Part shown: piece by piece, positions 8,143-17,762 of the stretch
Layout: every line of letters begins with the position of its first letter
How positions within the stretch are numbered: the first letter of the stretch is position 1
Assembly (NCBI GenBank): GCA_051251645.1
Contig: JBPOEY010000001.1
Coordinates: forward strand, 744,001 to 808,000
Origin: Litorimonas sp051251645
Lineage (GTDB): Bacteria; Pseudomonadota; Alphaproteobacteria; Caulobacterales; Maricaulaceae
Direction: 5' to 3'
DNA: 64,000 nt
The notes under the pieces: generated by a model
The model's input: only the letters and a program-made list of their open reading frames with translations
Databases searched by the model: none
What the model was told of the DNA's origin: nothing
Translations under genes and position numbers: made by a program

Positions 8143-8858
8143 TCGAAACGGCGATGGTGATGGCGGCGGGTCATGGCACGCGAATGCGTCCGCTGACCAA
8201 TGACCGATCCAAAGCCATGGTCGAGGTCGCGGGGCGTCCGTTGATCGACCATATGCTCGACCGTCTTGCAGAGGCGGGCGTCAAACGTGCCATCGTCAAT
8301 GTTCATGCCTATGCCGATCACCTTGAAGCGCATTTGAAGGCTCGGACCAGCGGACCAGAGATCATTATTTCCTGTGAACGGGACGAATTGTTGGAAACAG
8401 GCGGTGGTGTTGTGAAAGCGTTGCCCCTTTTGGGCGACGCTCCGATTTTGATCTGTAATATTGATGCGGTCTGGACCGAATTTGCGCCCGTTATCCAAGC
8501 TCTATTCCAAGCGTGGGACGCAGAGGAAATGGATGATTTATTCCTGTTGGCCCCAACGCTAGATTGTCTCGGCTTTGATGGGCCGGGTGATTTTGATATG
8601 GACCGAATAGGACGCTTGGATTGGCGAACGAGCCCGACGGCCCCGTGGGTCTATGCTGGGGTGCAGATTTTTACCCCAGCCCGCGCGAAAGGTTATTCGC
8701 AGTCACGATTCTCGCGCACTGAAATTTGGCGCAAAACCATCGCCCGTCGACGCGTCTTTGGCCTCCCGATACCGGGGTATTGGATGCATGTCGGTGATCC
8801 GGGCGCCGTCAAGGCGGCCGAAGCCGTGTTGGCAAATGAGGATGGGCCGTCCACTTGA
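8139..8858 (+). CDS. murU: MurU-like N-acetylmuramate-1-phosphate uridylyltransferase
   Basis: A 239-residue nucleotidyltransferase. The N-terminal signature is AGHGTRMRPLTNDRSKAM (10-27), with the metal-binding NIDAVW segment near 107-112 (D109). Coupled to the AmgK-like kinase, it is expected to form UDP-MurNAc from MurNAc-1-phosphate and UTP, returning cell-wall sugar directly to peptidoglycan synthesis. Overlaps of 4 bases on both sides (ATGA with amgK, TTGA with addB) indicate tight translational coupling. Confidence 0.9.
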   Translation: MIETAMVMAAGHGTRMRPLTNDRSKAMVEVAGRPLIDHMLDRLAEAGVKRAIVNVHAYADHLEAHLKARTSGPEIIISCERDELLETGGGVVKALPLLGDAPILICNIDAVWTEFAPVIQALFQAWDAEEMDDLFLLAPTLDCLGFDGPGDFDMDRIGRLDWRTSPTAPWVYAGVQIFTPARAKGYSQSRFSRTEIWRKTIARRRVFGLPIPGYWMHVGDPGAVKAAEAVLANEDGPST

Positions 8859-11800
8859 GCACCGTCTATAATATGCCGTCGGGTGTGCCGTTCTTGCGCT
8901 CACTCGCGCACGGTTTGCAGACGCATTTTGGCGATGATCTGCAAAATGGATTAGTCCTTTTACCGACACGCCGCGCCGCCCGGGCGTTAGAATTTGCGTT
9001 TGTCCACGAAGCCGCGGCGCGCGGCGTTCAAGCGGCCCTCCTGCCGCGCCTGCGTCCACTGGCGGACGTTAATCCGGATGAACCACCGTTTGAGCCCGGA
9101 GAACTGGCGGGCCGGGTTCAACCCGCCATAGACCCTGTGCAGCGCCGATTTGAGATCGCCAAACTCGTCGCCCGTTACCACGAACGTGCATCCGATCTGC
9201 CGCTTGATCCGGCCACAGCGCTGCATATGGCAGATCCGCTCATCGACATTATGGATGATGCGGCGATGGAGCAGGTGAGCATTTCCGACCAACCGGAATG
9301 GCAACGCGTTTGCGCTGAAGCGGCAACACATTTTCAACATGCGGCGCAACTTTACCAGATTGTGGAGCAATATTGGCCGAAACGATTGGCTGAGCTGGAG
9401 ATGATGGACCCGTCGGCGCGGCGTGTGGCTTTGCTGAATGCGCTTTCGGATATCTGGTCGGAGACACCGCCCGATTATCCCGTCATCGTCGCGGGCTCGA
9501 CGGGCACATTGAAAGCCACGGCGCGCCTGATGCAGGTCGTCGCCAATATGCCGCGCGGGATGGTTATTCTACCGGGTCTACAGGATGAGTTACCCGACAA
9601 AGTCTGGAATTCGATTGATGCGCGTCACCCGCAATCGTCGCTCAAAGGGCTGTTGAGCGTGATGGAGATTGATCGCCAAGACGTACCAATTTGGCCGTGG
9701 GTCGTCGGGGCCGAGGACCGGTCGCTGGCGCGAAAACGTCGCCGTATTCTCGCGGAAGCTTTGGTGCCTGTCGATGCGACAGGGGATTGGTTGGAACGGA
9801 TTGGGACGCTGACGACGGGCGAAGGCGCGGATGTTTTTGAGACGGCGTTAGAGACATTGTCTCTGATTGAGGCGAACACGGATGCGGAAGAGGCCCTCGC
9901 GATTGCCTTGATTATGCGCGAAACATTGGAGACGCCGGGTCGGACCGCTGCGCTCGTAACGCCGGATCAACTCCTGTCCCAACGCGTGCGAGCGCGACTG
10001 GCGCGCTGGGGTGTGGATGTTGCGATGAGCCAAGGCGTGCCTGTCGAACAAACACCGATTGGTGTGTTCCTCACATCCCTGCTGGAGCTGGCACAAGACC
10101 CGGACGGTCCGATCGAAATCGCCCTCACTCTCTCCCAGGAGTTGACGTCCTTGGGCCAAGCTATCGGCGACGTTAAAGCAGAATGGGAAATTATAGAGCG
10201 TAAATATTACAGGGGGTTAAGGCCGCATATTGATGTAGTCGGTGCGTTGGATTTAGTGCAATCTCTCTTTGCAGCCGCCGAGCCGCTTCTGAAACTAGAA
10301 GGCAAAGTCACCCCCGATATTTGGGCGGCAGCGCTGATCGACACGGCGAATGCTTTGGCTACAACGGACACGACGTTTGGCGCAGCCCGTGTCTGGGGCG
10401 CTGACGGCGGCGGGCAAGCCGCGAGTGTTTTGGATGGGATCATCACGCACGGTGCAGCGCTGCCAACCACAAACGTTGAGGGTTTCGCTCAGCTGCTGCG
10501 GTCCCTGTTACAAGGGGCTGTCTCGCGCCCCACAGGCGGCACGCATCCCAGACTACAAATTTTAGGACCACTCGAAGCGCGCTTGCTTGATGTCGACGAC
10601 ATTATACTAGGCGGGCTCAACGAAGGCACATGGCCAGGCGGTGTGAACGCAGGACCGTTCTTGTCGCGCGGAATGCGAGAGCAAATGAAACTGTCGCTGC
10701 CCGAACGACGTTATGGTTTGGCTGCGCATGACTTCGCCGAACTGGCGGCCAACCCGAATGTCTATCTGACACGATCCGAGAAATCGGATAGTGGGCCAAC
10801 GGTCGCCAGCCGCTGGGTCTGGCGGTTGAAAACGATCATCGCGGGCACAGTGTCGCCAGCGTCAGACGAACAGCCGAAAGACTTGGAAAAGAGACAGGAC
10901 GCCAAAGTGGCGGAGCTTCTCGGCACGGGTCAAAAATATCTCGATTGGGCGCGACAGATGGATCGGCCCGAAGAATTGAGACCCGTATCCAGACCTAATC
11001 CTAAACCGCCTGTCGATAAACGATGGGCACGACAGGGGCGGCAGATTTCAATTACCGGCGTGTCGAAATGGATCCGCGATCCCTATAGCGTGTTTGCCCG
11101 CGAAGTGCTGCGGCTCAAACCACTCGATGCGCTCGATGCGCCCTTAGATGCGCGCCACTTCGGCTCGGCGATGCACGAAGGGATTGAGCTTTATGTCCGG
11201 GCGGCTTTGTCCGGCGAGATCCCGGCGCTGCATGACCCGGCCAATGCGGACCACTTGCAAGCGTTCCTGCGCTCGCAGCTCCTCGCGCATGGCTTTGACG
11301 CGGATGAGGTGTTCAAGGAAACCCCACGTCTCGAAGCTGTGACAGCGGCGCTGATGGGCTGGTTTGCGCAACGTCACGCCGCGGGTTTTGATGTCGTGGG
11401 CACGGAAGTGAATGCGAAGGCTGATCTCGATGGATTGGATTTTGTCCTCAAAGGACAGCTTGATCTCGTTGAGCGCTCCCCGACCGGATATGCCTTTACC
11501 GATTTTAAAACAGGCACCCCAGCGACCGTTAAAACTGTGGCGGCCGGGTTTGATCTGCAATTGCCTTTGGCCGCGTGGTTAGCCGCACAAGGCGCGTTAG
11601 AGGGCCATAAGGCGGGAGAGACGGATCAACTGGCCTATGTGCGGATCAAAGGCTCGAATGATGATTTCTCGCACGCTTACGTCTCGGCACCCGCTCGAAA
11701 CGCCGCGCCTGCAGGTGAACTGGCCGCTGAGGCGATGACGATAGTGACGAAGCTGATCACGGCCTATGATAATCCGGATACGGGCTATCCGTCGCAACCG

Positions 11801-11890
11801 CGCGCGCAATACACCGATGACTATGGCGACTATGATGATCTCGCGCGGCGCGATGAATGGTCGGCCATCAGCGGTCGCGGGGAGGCGTAG
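8855..11890 (+). CDS. addB: Double-strand break repair protein AddB
   Basis: The 1011-residue AddB subunit of the AddAB helicase-nuclease, which resects double-strand ends for RecA loading. The N-terminal half is a degenerate helicase (TRRAARALE near 35 replaces a full Walker A). The C-terminal RecB-like nuclease is marked by HFGSAMHEGIELY near 770 and the catalytic YAFTDFKTG near 880. It starts with TTG at 8855, overlapping the murU stop, and ends 1 base before addA. The four-cysteine iron-sulfur cluster of Bacillus AddB is not visible, as usual in alphaproteobacteria. Confidence 0.95.
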   Translation: MSTVYNMPSGVPFLRSLAHGLQTHFGDDLQNGLVLLPTRRAARALEFAFVHEAAARGVQAALLPRLRPLADVNPDEPPFEPGELAGRVQPAIDPVQRRFEIAKLVARYHERASDLPLDPATALHMADPLIDIMDDAAMEQVSISDQPEWQRVCAEAATHFQHAAQLYQIVEQYWPKRLAELEMMDPSARRVALLNALSDIWSETPPDYPVIVAGSTGTLKATARLMQVVANMPRGMVILPGLQDELPDKVWNSIDARHPQSSLKGLLSVMEIDRQDVPIWPWVVGAEDRSLARKRRRILAEALVPVDATGDWLERIGTLTTGEGADVFETALETLSLIEANTDAEEALAIALIMRETLETPGRTAALVTPDQLLSQRVRARLARWGVDVAMSQGVPVEQTPIGVFLTSLLELAQDPDGPIEIALTLSQELTSLGQAIGDVKAEWEIIERKYYRGLRPHIDVVGALDLVQSLFAAAEPLLKLEGKVTPDIWAAALIDTANALATTDTTFGAARVWGADGGGQAASVLDGIITHGAALPTTNVEGFAQLLRSLLQGAVSRPTGGTHPRLQILGPLEARLLDVDDIILGGLNEGTWPGGVNAGPFLSRGMREQMKLSLPERRYGLAAHDFAELAANPNVYLTRSEKSDSGPTVASRWVWRLKTIIAGTVSPASDEQPKDLEKRQDAKVAELLGTGQKYLDWARQMDRPEELRPVSRPNPKPPVDKRWARQGRQISITGVSKWIRDPYSVFAREVLRLKPLDALDAPLDARHFGSAMHEGIELYVRAALSGEIPALHDPANADHLQAFLRSQLLAHGFDADEVFKETPRLEAVTAALMGWFAQRHAAGFDVVGTEVNAKADLDGLDFVLKGQLDLVERSPTGYAFTDFKTGTPATVKTVAAGFDLQLPLAAWLAAQGALEGHKAGETDQLAYVRIKGSNDDFSHAYVSAPARNAAPAGELAAEAMTIVTKLITAYDNPDTGYPSQPRAQYTDDYGDYDDLARRDEWSAISGRGEA

Positions 11891-11891
11891 C

Positions 11892-14800
11892 ATGACCCGA
11901 TTGACCATTGCCGATGCCACTATTCGCCAGCGTGAAGCGGCAGACCCATCAAGGCCTCGGATCGTGAATGCGAATGCCGGGTCTGGGAAGACCAAAGTGT
12001 TGGTTGACCGAGTTTCTCGCATCTTGTTGCAAGGGACAGACCCCGATAAAATCCTGTGCTTGACCTATACGCGCGCCGCCGCGTCGGAAATGCAGCAGCG
12101 TCTGTTTGCGACCTTGTCCAAATGGTCCATCGCGCAGGATGACCGCCTCAAAGATGTGTTGGCGGACCTTTATGGCATGCCGTTCGATCAAATCCGGCCG
12201 GGCTTGAGTATTAATGTCGTGCGGACCTTATTCGCGCGCGCGCTGGAGACGCCGGAAGGCCTCAAAGTTATGACCATTCATGCGTTTTGCGAACGCATCA
12301 TCGGACGCTTTCCGATTGAAGCCGGGATCATGCCCGGCTTTGCCCCGTTAGATGAGCCAGAAACGAAGGCTTTGCTGGCTGCAGGGCGGAAGGCGATTCT
12401 GGCGAAGGCGCGCGACGATGAAGATGTGCGGGCTGCACTCTATCATATGGCGAAGGCCAAGGCAGACTCGACCATTGATGGCATGATCTTTTCCGCGGCA
12501 CGGGATTTTGAGACAACCCAGAAATGGGTGGAAGCCGGCGGTGTCGGGCCGTTTCGGACAGAAGCGGGTCTCGCGGCCAATGAAACGGCGGAGACGATTG
12601 CGACCTCGACATGGCAGGCAACGGATTTTGGACATGTGAGAGCGGTCGCGGCGCTCTGTGCGTCGTCCTCGTCTAAGGCGGCTCAGAGTTTTGTGGCGCT
12701 GGTCAAACAGTTGGATGCGGAAGAGGACGGCGTCACCGCCTTTGAGCTTTATTCTGATGTGTTTCTGACAAAAGATGGCTTGCCGCGAAAGCGCGTGCTG
12801 GTCAAAGGCGTCACGGATCAGGACGATTTCATCAGTGCAGGAAGCGTGGAAGCAAACCGCATTTACAGGGCTGTGCAAAAGATCAAGGCTGTCCGTATCG
12901 CTGAAATGAGCGAGGCGCTGCTGACCTTGGGTCATACGCTCGGCCAGTTTTATCAGCGCGATAAGCATGCGGCGCGGGGCTTAGATTTCAATGACCTGAT
13001 CTTGAAGACCCGCGACCTTCTGATGCGCCGCGATGTGTCTGATTGGGTGGCCTACAAGCTGGACGGCGGGGTCGAGCATGTCCTGCTGGATGAAGCGCAA
13101 GATACGTCGCCTGTGCAATGGGAGATCATCGACGCGCTGACCTTGCCGTTTGAGCAGGAAAGCCCGGACCGGGCGTCGCCGCCGCGCACCTTCTTCGCGG
13201 TCGGCGACCCGAAACAATCGATCTACCGCTTTAACGGGGCGGCCCCCGAAATTTTCATGGAGAGCGTGCGCACGCGAACAGCCCCGGGTGATAGTCCCGT
13301 GCAGCTCCGCATGTCTTTCCGGTCCGCGCAACAGGTGCTCGACGTCGTTGACGGCTTATTTTTGGGCCAAGGCGGCATGGCGGCGATGTTCGACGCCACC
13401 GCGCGTCCTGAACCGTCCGATTTGGTGCGTCACGACGCTGCGCGCACGGATGACGGTCTTGTTGAGCTGTGGCCCCTTTCACCGAAGTCGGAAACGGTTG
13501 AGGAGAATGAGCCGTGGGACACGACCCCAGTGGATGGCCAAAGTGACGGTGACCCGCGTGTCCGGCTCGCGCGCGAAATCGCGTCGACAGTCGCGCACTG
13601 GATTGAGAGCGGTGAACCAGTTTTTGACCGCGATTTGAAACGCCATCGCCCCATGCATGGCGGTGACGTCTTGATTTTGGTGCAAAATCGGGTCGGAGGC
13701 CTGTTCGATGCGCTCATTAAAGCGCTGAAGGACGAGAACCTGCCCGTCGCGGGCGCGGACCGACTGGTCTTACAAGACGCGTTGGTTGTCCGGGACTTGT
13801 TGTCAATCACCCGCTTTGTACTCTTACCGCAAGATTGCCTTAGTCTCGCGGAAGCGCTCAAATCCCCTTTGTTCGGGCTAAATGATGATCAACTGTTCGC
13901 GCTGAGTGTGGATCGGGAGGGGACGCTCTGGGAGGCGGTGCAAATGCGCGCGCCGGCGTTAGCCGGGTTCATTCAAACCATTCGTGATGACGCTGGATTG
14001 GCGCCCTACGACTTCTTTGCTCGAATTCTAGATCGTAAGGGTCCGCAGGGTCTGAGTTACCGCGAATCCCTGTTTACGCGTCTTGGTTTGGAATCGCGCG
14101 AAGCGTTGGATGCGTTTCTCGCCATTGCTTTGGCTCATCAGCAGCATCAGGCCCCAAGTCTGCAACGTTTCGTGCAGACGTTTACCACGGATACGGTCGA
14201 AATTAAGCGCGACAAAGATCCGGCAGGGCGCGAAGTCCGCGTCATGACTGTCCACGGGGCAAAGGGGCTGGAAGCCCCGGTCGTCTTCTTGCCCGACACG
14301 ACCCGCGCGCCGCGCGCCGCGTCTGGCGGCCTGATTAAGGCGGGTGATAGCTATATCCTTGCGCCGTCGTCCAAGGACAGCACGCCTTTGGTCGATGACT
14401 ACAAGGCCGCGAATGATATTGAGGATCAACGCGAATATATGCGCTTGCTCTATGTCGCGATGACCCGCGCTGAGAGTCGCCTTATCGTGTGTGGCTATCA
14501 TCACGGTGCGAAAGAGGAGGGGTATGCCGAGGGGAGTTGGTATCATTGGGTCAATAAAACGATGGTGGCGATGGCGGGGGCTGAAGATTTTGCCACAGCG
14601 TTTGACGTGGATGAGAAGACAGGTCGCCGCTATGGCGCAAGGTTGCCCCAAATTACCGATGTAACAGGCGGAAAAGCGGCTTCAAAAACGGCTTCACCTG
14701 ACTGGATCCATCAAGCCGCCGCGCTCGAAATACGCAAGAATGTGACATTGTCGCCAAGCACACTTTTGGCGCGAAATGAACCGATCGCGCGTGTGCCCGG

Positions 14801-15350
14801 GGCAGGGCGCTTGCTGCGGGGGATATTGATCCACCGCCTGTTAGAAATTTTGCCGGACCATGCACCGTCTCGTCGTCGCGGTTTATGTGACGCGATGTTG
14901 GCAGAGCAACCCGATTTTAGCGATGCTGAGCGCGCGGCGATCCGGGATGAAGTCTTTAGTGTTCTAGATAATCCAGATTTTGCAACTGTCTTCGCAGACG
15001 GGTCTCGCGCCGAAGTCAGCTTGGCCGGTCGCGTCGCAACAATTCACGGCGGCACGGCCTTTTTGACCGCGCAAGTGGACCGGCTTAACGTCACGCCGGA
15101 CACGATTTATCTTGTTGATTACAAGTCTAACCGTCCCGTGCCGACGCAGGTCGAAGACGTTGACGACAGCTATCTCGCGCAGATGGCCGCCTACCGGGAA
15201 TTGGCGCGTGCGATCTGGCCGGGACGGGATGTGCGGTGCGGTTTACTCTGGACAGATACGCCCAATCTGATGTGGCTTCACGATAATGCGATGGATGCCA
15301 TCTTGACGCAGGTGAACGCCGTTCCTACCTCCCAAATACACAACGCTTAA
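11892..15350 (+). CDS. addA: Double-strand break repair helicase AddA
   Basis: A 1152-residue UvrD-type helicase with a C-terminal RecB nuclease domain, partner of AddB. Walker A NANAGSGKT is at 26-34, helicase motif II is VLLDEAQDTSP, motif III is FAVGDPKQSIYRF, motif V is VMTVHGAKGLEAPVVF, motif VI is YVAMTRAESRL, and the nuclease motif is YLVDYKSNRPVP near the end. The ATG at 11892 is chosen because it follows the addB TAG by one base and GGGGAGG stands just upstream; the same frame is open further left but only inside addB. It ends 11 bases before trxA. Confidence 0.96.
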   Translation: MTRLTIADATIRQREAADPSRPRIVNANAGSGKTKVLVDRVSRILLQGTDPDKILCLTYTRAAASEMQQRLFATLSKWSIAQDDRLKDVLADLYGMPFDQIRPGLSINVVRTLFARALETPEGLKVMTIHAFCERIIGRFPIEAGIMPGFAPLDEPETKALLAAGRKAILAKARDDEDVRAALYHMAKAKADSTIDGMIFSAARDFETTQKWVEAGGVGPFRTEAGLAANETAETIATSTWQATDFGHVRAVAALCASSSSKAAQSFVALVKQLDAEEDGVTAFELYSDVFLTKDGLPRKRVLVKGVTDQDDFISAGSVEANRIYRAVQKIKAVRIAEMSEALLTLGHTLGQFYQRDKHAARGLDFNDLILKTRDLLMRRDVSDWVAYKLDGGVEHVLLDEAQDTSPVQWEIIDALTLPFEQESPDRASPPRTFFAVGDPKQSIYRFNGAAPEIFMESVRTRTAPGDSPVQLRMSFRSAQQVLDVVDGLFLGQGGMAAMFDATARPEPSDLVRHDAARTDDGLVELWPLSPKSETVEENEPWDTTPVDGQSDGDPRVRLAREIASTVAHWIESGEPVFDRDLKRHRPMHGGDVLILVQNRVGGLFDALIKALKDENLPVAGADRLVLQDALVVRDLLSITRFVLLPQDCLSLAEALKSPLFGLNDDQLFALSVDREGTLWEAVQMRAPALAGFIQTIRDDAGLAPYDFFARILDRKGPQGLSYRESLFTRLGLESREALDAFLAIALAHQQHQAPSLQRFVQTFTTDTVEIKRDKDPAGREVRVMTVHGAKGLEAPVVFLPDTTRAPRAASGGLIKAGDSYILAPSSKDSTPLVDDYKAANDIEDQREYMRLLYVAMTRAESRLIVCGYHHGAKEEGYAEGSWYHWVNKTMVAMAGAEDFATAFDVDEKTGRRYGARLPQITDVTGGKAASKTASPDWIHQAAALEIRKNVTLSPSTLLARNEPIARVPGAGRLLRGILIHRLLEILPDHAPSRRRGLCDAMLAEQPDFSDAERAAIRDEVFSVLDNPDFATVFADGSRAEVSLAGRVATIHGGTAFLTAQVDRLNVTPDTIYLVDYKSNRPVPTQVEDVDDSYLAQMAAYRELARAIWPGRDVRCGLLWTDTPNLMWLHDNAMDAILTQVNAVPTSQIHNA

Positions 15351-15361
15351 AGGAACTCCCC

Positions 15362-15682
15362 ATGGGCACCATCGCCGTCACAGACGAGACTTTTCAATCC
15401 GAAGTTCTGAAATCCGACACACCCGTGCTCGTTGATTTTTGGGCCGAATGGTGCGCCCCCTGTAAAGCCATGGGCCCGGCGCTCGAAGCTGTGTCAGATG
15501 ACATGGCGGGCAAGGTCAAAATCGCGAAAGTCAATATTGACGACGCGCCTGATACGCCGATGCGTTACCACATTCGCAATGTGCCAACGATGATGATTTT
15601 TAAAGACGGTGAAGTGGTGTCGACCAAGATGGGCGCCATGACCAAATCCAAGCTGGCTGAATGGCTCGCGGAACACGCTTAG
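15362..15682 (+). CDS. trxA: Thioredoxin TrxA
   Basis: A 106-residue cytoplasmic disulfide reductant. The active site is WCAPC (C31, C34) rather than the canonical WCGPC, with the cis-proline in NVPTMMIF. AAAGGAA precedes the ATG at good spacing. The link to addA is conserved in alphaproteobacteria. Confidence 0.96.
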   Translation: MGTIAVTDETFQSEVLKSDTPVLVDFWAEWCAPCKAMGPALEAVSDDMAGKVKIAKVNIDDAPDTPMRYHIRNVPTMMIFKDGEVVSTKMGAMTKSKLAEWLAEHA

Positions 15683-15692
15683 TCTAAATTAT

Positions 15693-15716
15693 CTGAACCG
15701 GGTTCGCTCGGTTCAG
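15693..15716 (+). terminator. Hairpin after trxA, possible terminator
   Basis: An 8-bp perfect stem (ctgaaccg at 15693-15700, cggttcag at 15709-15716) with an 8-base loop, 10 bases past the trxA stop. No T-run follows on either strand, so it may act as a weak or Rho-assisted terminator or only stabilise the mRNA end. Confidence 0.4.
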
Positions 15717-15741
15717 AATAATGTGCTGCCAGCTTTTAGTC

Positions 15742-16275
15742 TCATTTATCTCCGCTCGGATCAGCCTCTAAAGGGGCCAGAAATACTGTGACAGGGTTGG
15801 GCGTGAGATTTTTGTTTGCGCCCGTTATCGCAACATCGATAATCGCGCCAGCCCCCAGCGTCATGACGCTCCCCACAAATACGCGACCGCCAACAGGAAT
15901 ACGTTTTAAGAAGTCTGTCTCACCAGCTACCACGTGACTCCCTGGCGGAAGTCCGGCGATCAATGATCCGGTCGGAATGGATGTCGACGACGTCGCGACG
16001 GCGGACGTCACTTTGAATTTTATTGGTTGATGGTCGTCAAGTGTGACGCGAACGACGGGATTTTTCTTGCGTGAAATACTGATTGAACAAGGCGTGGGCG
16101 TGCAGCCAACATAGCCGTTAATAGAATGCACACCCGTGCTTTTAATGTCTGTCAGGGCGGTAGCCCCGGGGGGCACGCTTACAACCTGCAAACCTTCTCT
16201 GGCGCCTTGGGTCATGGTTGCGCAGGCACTCAAAATGGTGAGTGTTAACAGGAGACAAAGACGGTGGACGATCAT
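15742..16275 (-). CDS. Putative lipoprotein with PEGA-like N-terminal motif, paralog of its upstream neighbour
   Basis: A 177-residue predicted lipoprotein: a hydrophobic signal segment ends in the lipobox LSAC with C18. After the anchor comes VVSVPPGATALTDI, reminiscent of PEGA-type surface motifs (xSxPxGAxV), then GCTPTPCSISI, and a glycine-rich hydrophobic stretch (about 118-150), followed by ANKNLTPNPV. The upstream gene shares these three elements in the same order. The start overlaps the stop of that gene by 4 bases, so the two are coupled. Function is unknown; an outer-membrane or periplasmic structural role is plausible. Confidence 0.7.
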   Translation of the reverse strand: MIVHRLCLLLTLTILSACATMTQGAREGLQVVSVPPGATALTDIKSTGVHSINGYVGCTPTPCSISISRKKNPVVRVTLDDHQPIKFKVTSAVATSSTSIPTGSLIAGLPPGSHVVAGETDFLKRIPVGGRVFVGSVMTLGAGAIIDVAITGANKNLTPNPVTVFLAPLEADPSGDK

Positions 16276-17117
16276 TCTTTTGTCTCGGCATGTTCTTCGA
16301 TTAAGGCTTTGATTTGATCGTTTCTGTCGTCTTCTAAGGTTTTAAGACGTGTCTCAACTTCCTTAAAATGGCGATTAAGCTGACCGCAGGTGAAACCGTC
16401 TTCATTGCGTTTTTTTCTTGATCGGCAGAGGGTTTCTCTTTGACGATATTTAGAAATCAGGTCGTAATAAGTGCTCACGAAAGGGTCTTCAGCCGCGTCA
16501 GTTCCGGCGTCGGCCATGCCAATCACGACGGGGTTGGGGTAAGTGTTCTTATTCGCTGCCGTTCCCATGTCAATCAGCATGCTCCCAGCGGCAATGCCAA
16601 CCCCGATCCCCGTTCCAGCCGTCGCATAGGCGGGGGTATTCACAACCGGCGTTAGGCTACCCGTATTTCCGAGGGCCGAGTAAAAAACGTTCGGAATCGC
16701 ATAGGCTAAGGAGAGACTGAATTGTGCCAGAGAGGCGGTAGCGAGTCCTGCAGTCAACCCTGATCCAAGGGAGGAGGCTGTCGTTAAGAGTGTCGTAGTT
16801 CCCATATCAACACCACCGCCCGCGCGATAGCGGGAGGGAGCGACGAAATATTCCGCGGGGGCAAACCCCTCTTTTTCCAATCTTACGATCCCCTTTTGGG
16901 TCCGTGGTATTTCAAACGCACAGGGCGTTTCTTCACAGATTAGGCGTTTGACGGCGCCAGGCTGCCGACGAACGGGGTCAGACGGAATATAGGTGAAAGA
17001 CGCGGTTGCGCCTTGGGGCACACTATCGACGCGGACATGATCATAAAAGCCGCGATCAATAGTTGAGCAAGCGGCTAAGCTCAATGCTAAGACAATGAAT
17101 GCGATATGTCGTCCCAT
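16272..17117 (-). CDS. Putative lipoprotein with PEGA-like motif and glycine/alanine-rich hydrophobic core
   Basis: A 281-residue predicted lipoprotein with lipobox LAAC (C17). The mature part begins with VDSVPQGATASFTY, then a cysteine pair (C-x4-C: ICEETPCAF), a long G/A/T/S-rich hydrophobic region (about 104-190) that could insert in or lie on a membrane, ANKNTYPNPVVIGM, and a charged C-terminal helix (about 215-281) predicted as coiled coil. It shares motif order with the smaller downstream protein. First gene of a two-gene minus-strand unit. I do not recognise a characterised family. Confidence 0.7.
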   Translation of the reverse strand: MGRHIAFIVLALSLAACSTIDRGFYDHVRVDSVPQGATASFTYIPSDPVRRQPGAVKRLICEETPCAFEIPRTQKGIVRLEKEGFAPAEYFVAPSRYRAGGGVDMGTTTLLTTASSLGSGLTAGLATASLAQFSLSLAYAIPNVFYSALGNTGSLTPVVNTPAYATAGTGIGVGIAAGSMLIDMGTAANKNTYPNPVVIGMADAGTDAAEDPFVSTYYDLISKYRQRETLCRSRKKRNEDGFTCGQLNRHFKEVETRLKTLEDDRNDQIKALIEEHAETKE

Positions 17118-17255
17118 ATGTCTCTATAACCCTGAATAGTGCCATCGTGTATCAGGCTTGGTTACTAACTTTTACGTTGAGTTCTTTTTTGAAATTAACC
17201 TCGGGGTAAAAGACGTTAGAGCGGCCGATTGTCAAACAACCTCTCCGTAATGACG

Positions 17256-17276
17256 GGCGCTTTGCCAGCCCGTTAC
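17256..17276. other. Hairpin in the intergenic region before the small protein gene
   Basis: The 250 bases between the lipoprotein gene and the gene at 17369 carry a hairpin with arms acgggc/gcccgt, extendable on both sides (gtaa/ttac with a bulge). A second imperfect hairpin, aacac-gcg/cgc-gtgtt, lies at about 17320-17343 just before the ribosome-binding site. No promoter or known operator is evident. Confidence 0.3.
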
Positions 17277-17368
17277 TTCTGTCAGCTAAATCGACATGTT
17301 TAGGGCCTGAATTTCTTGGAACACCGCGCCGAGACGCGTGTTGTTAATAATGAACATAGGAGATTTTT

Positions 17369-17704
17369 ATGCCCGACCTTGACCCACAAATGACCACCCT
17401 CGCTGTCGACACACAAATCAGCGGCGATGCCGCTATGCCCGGCTTGGCCAATCCCGTCACAGCGGATGAAATCACCGATATTTATTCGAATCCACAGCGA
17501 TCCGTAGTCGAACGCCAGCAGGCGTTGCAACAATTACGGCAAGAAATGGTGGGGCGTGCCAGCGCAGATCTTCGCGGTGATACGAAGGCTTTGATCGCGA
17601 AAATTGATGAGGGCTTGTCTTATCTTGGCGAGAGCGGCGACGGCTTCGCAGATCCAGATGTCTTGCGTCTTCGCGATACGGCGGTCGATGCAGACAACCT
17701 CTAA
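17369..17704 (+). CDS. Small uncharacterised acidic protein
   Basis: A 111-residue acidic protein without signal peptide or membrane segment. A strong AGGAG stands 8 bases before the ATG, supporting expression. Residues 1-30 look disordered; 40-90 is helical and amphipathic (SVVERQQALQQLRQEM, then TKALIAKIDEGL). I recognise no family. It lies 58 bases upstream of a peroxiredoxin-like gene on the same strand. Confidence 0.6.
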   Translation: MPDLDPQMTTLAVDTQISGDAAMPGLANPVTADEITDIYSNPQRSVVERQQALQQLRQEMVGRASADLRGDTKALIAKIDEGLSYLGESGDGFADPDVLRLRDTAVDADNL

Positions 17705-17762
17705 CGTTTGACGCGCGGCCCACGACCGTCACATACTAACCCAATTTCCAATAGGATATTCC

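Noticed and set aside
11766..11891. Extended N-terminus of AddA
   Set aside because: The extension overlaps the end of addB and is basic and low-complexity. The ATG at 11892, with GGGGAGG upstream, matches the family start.
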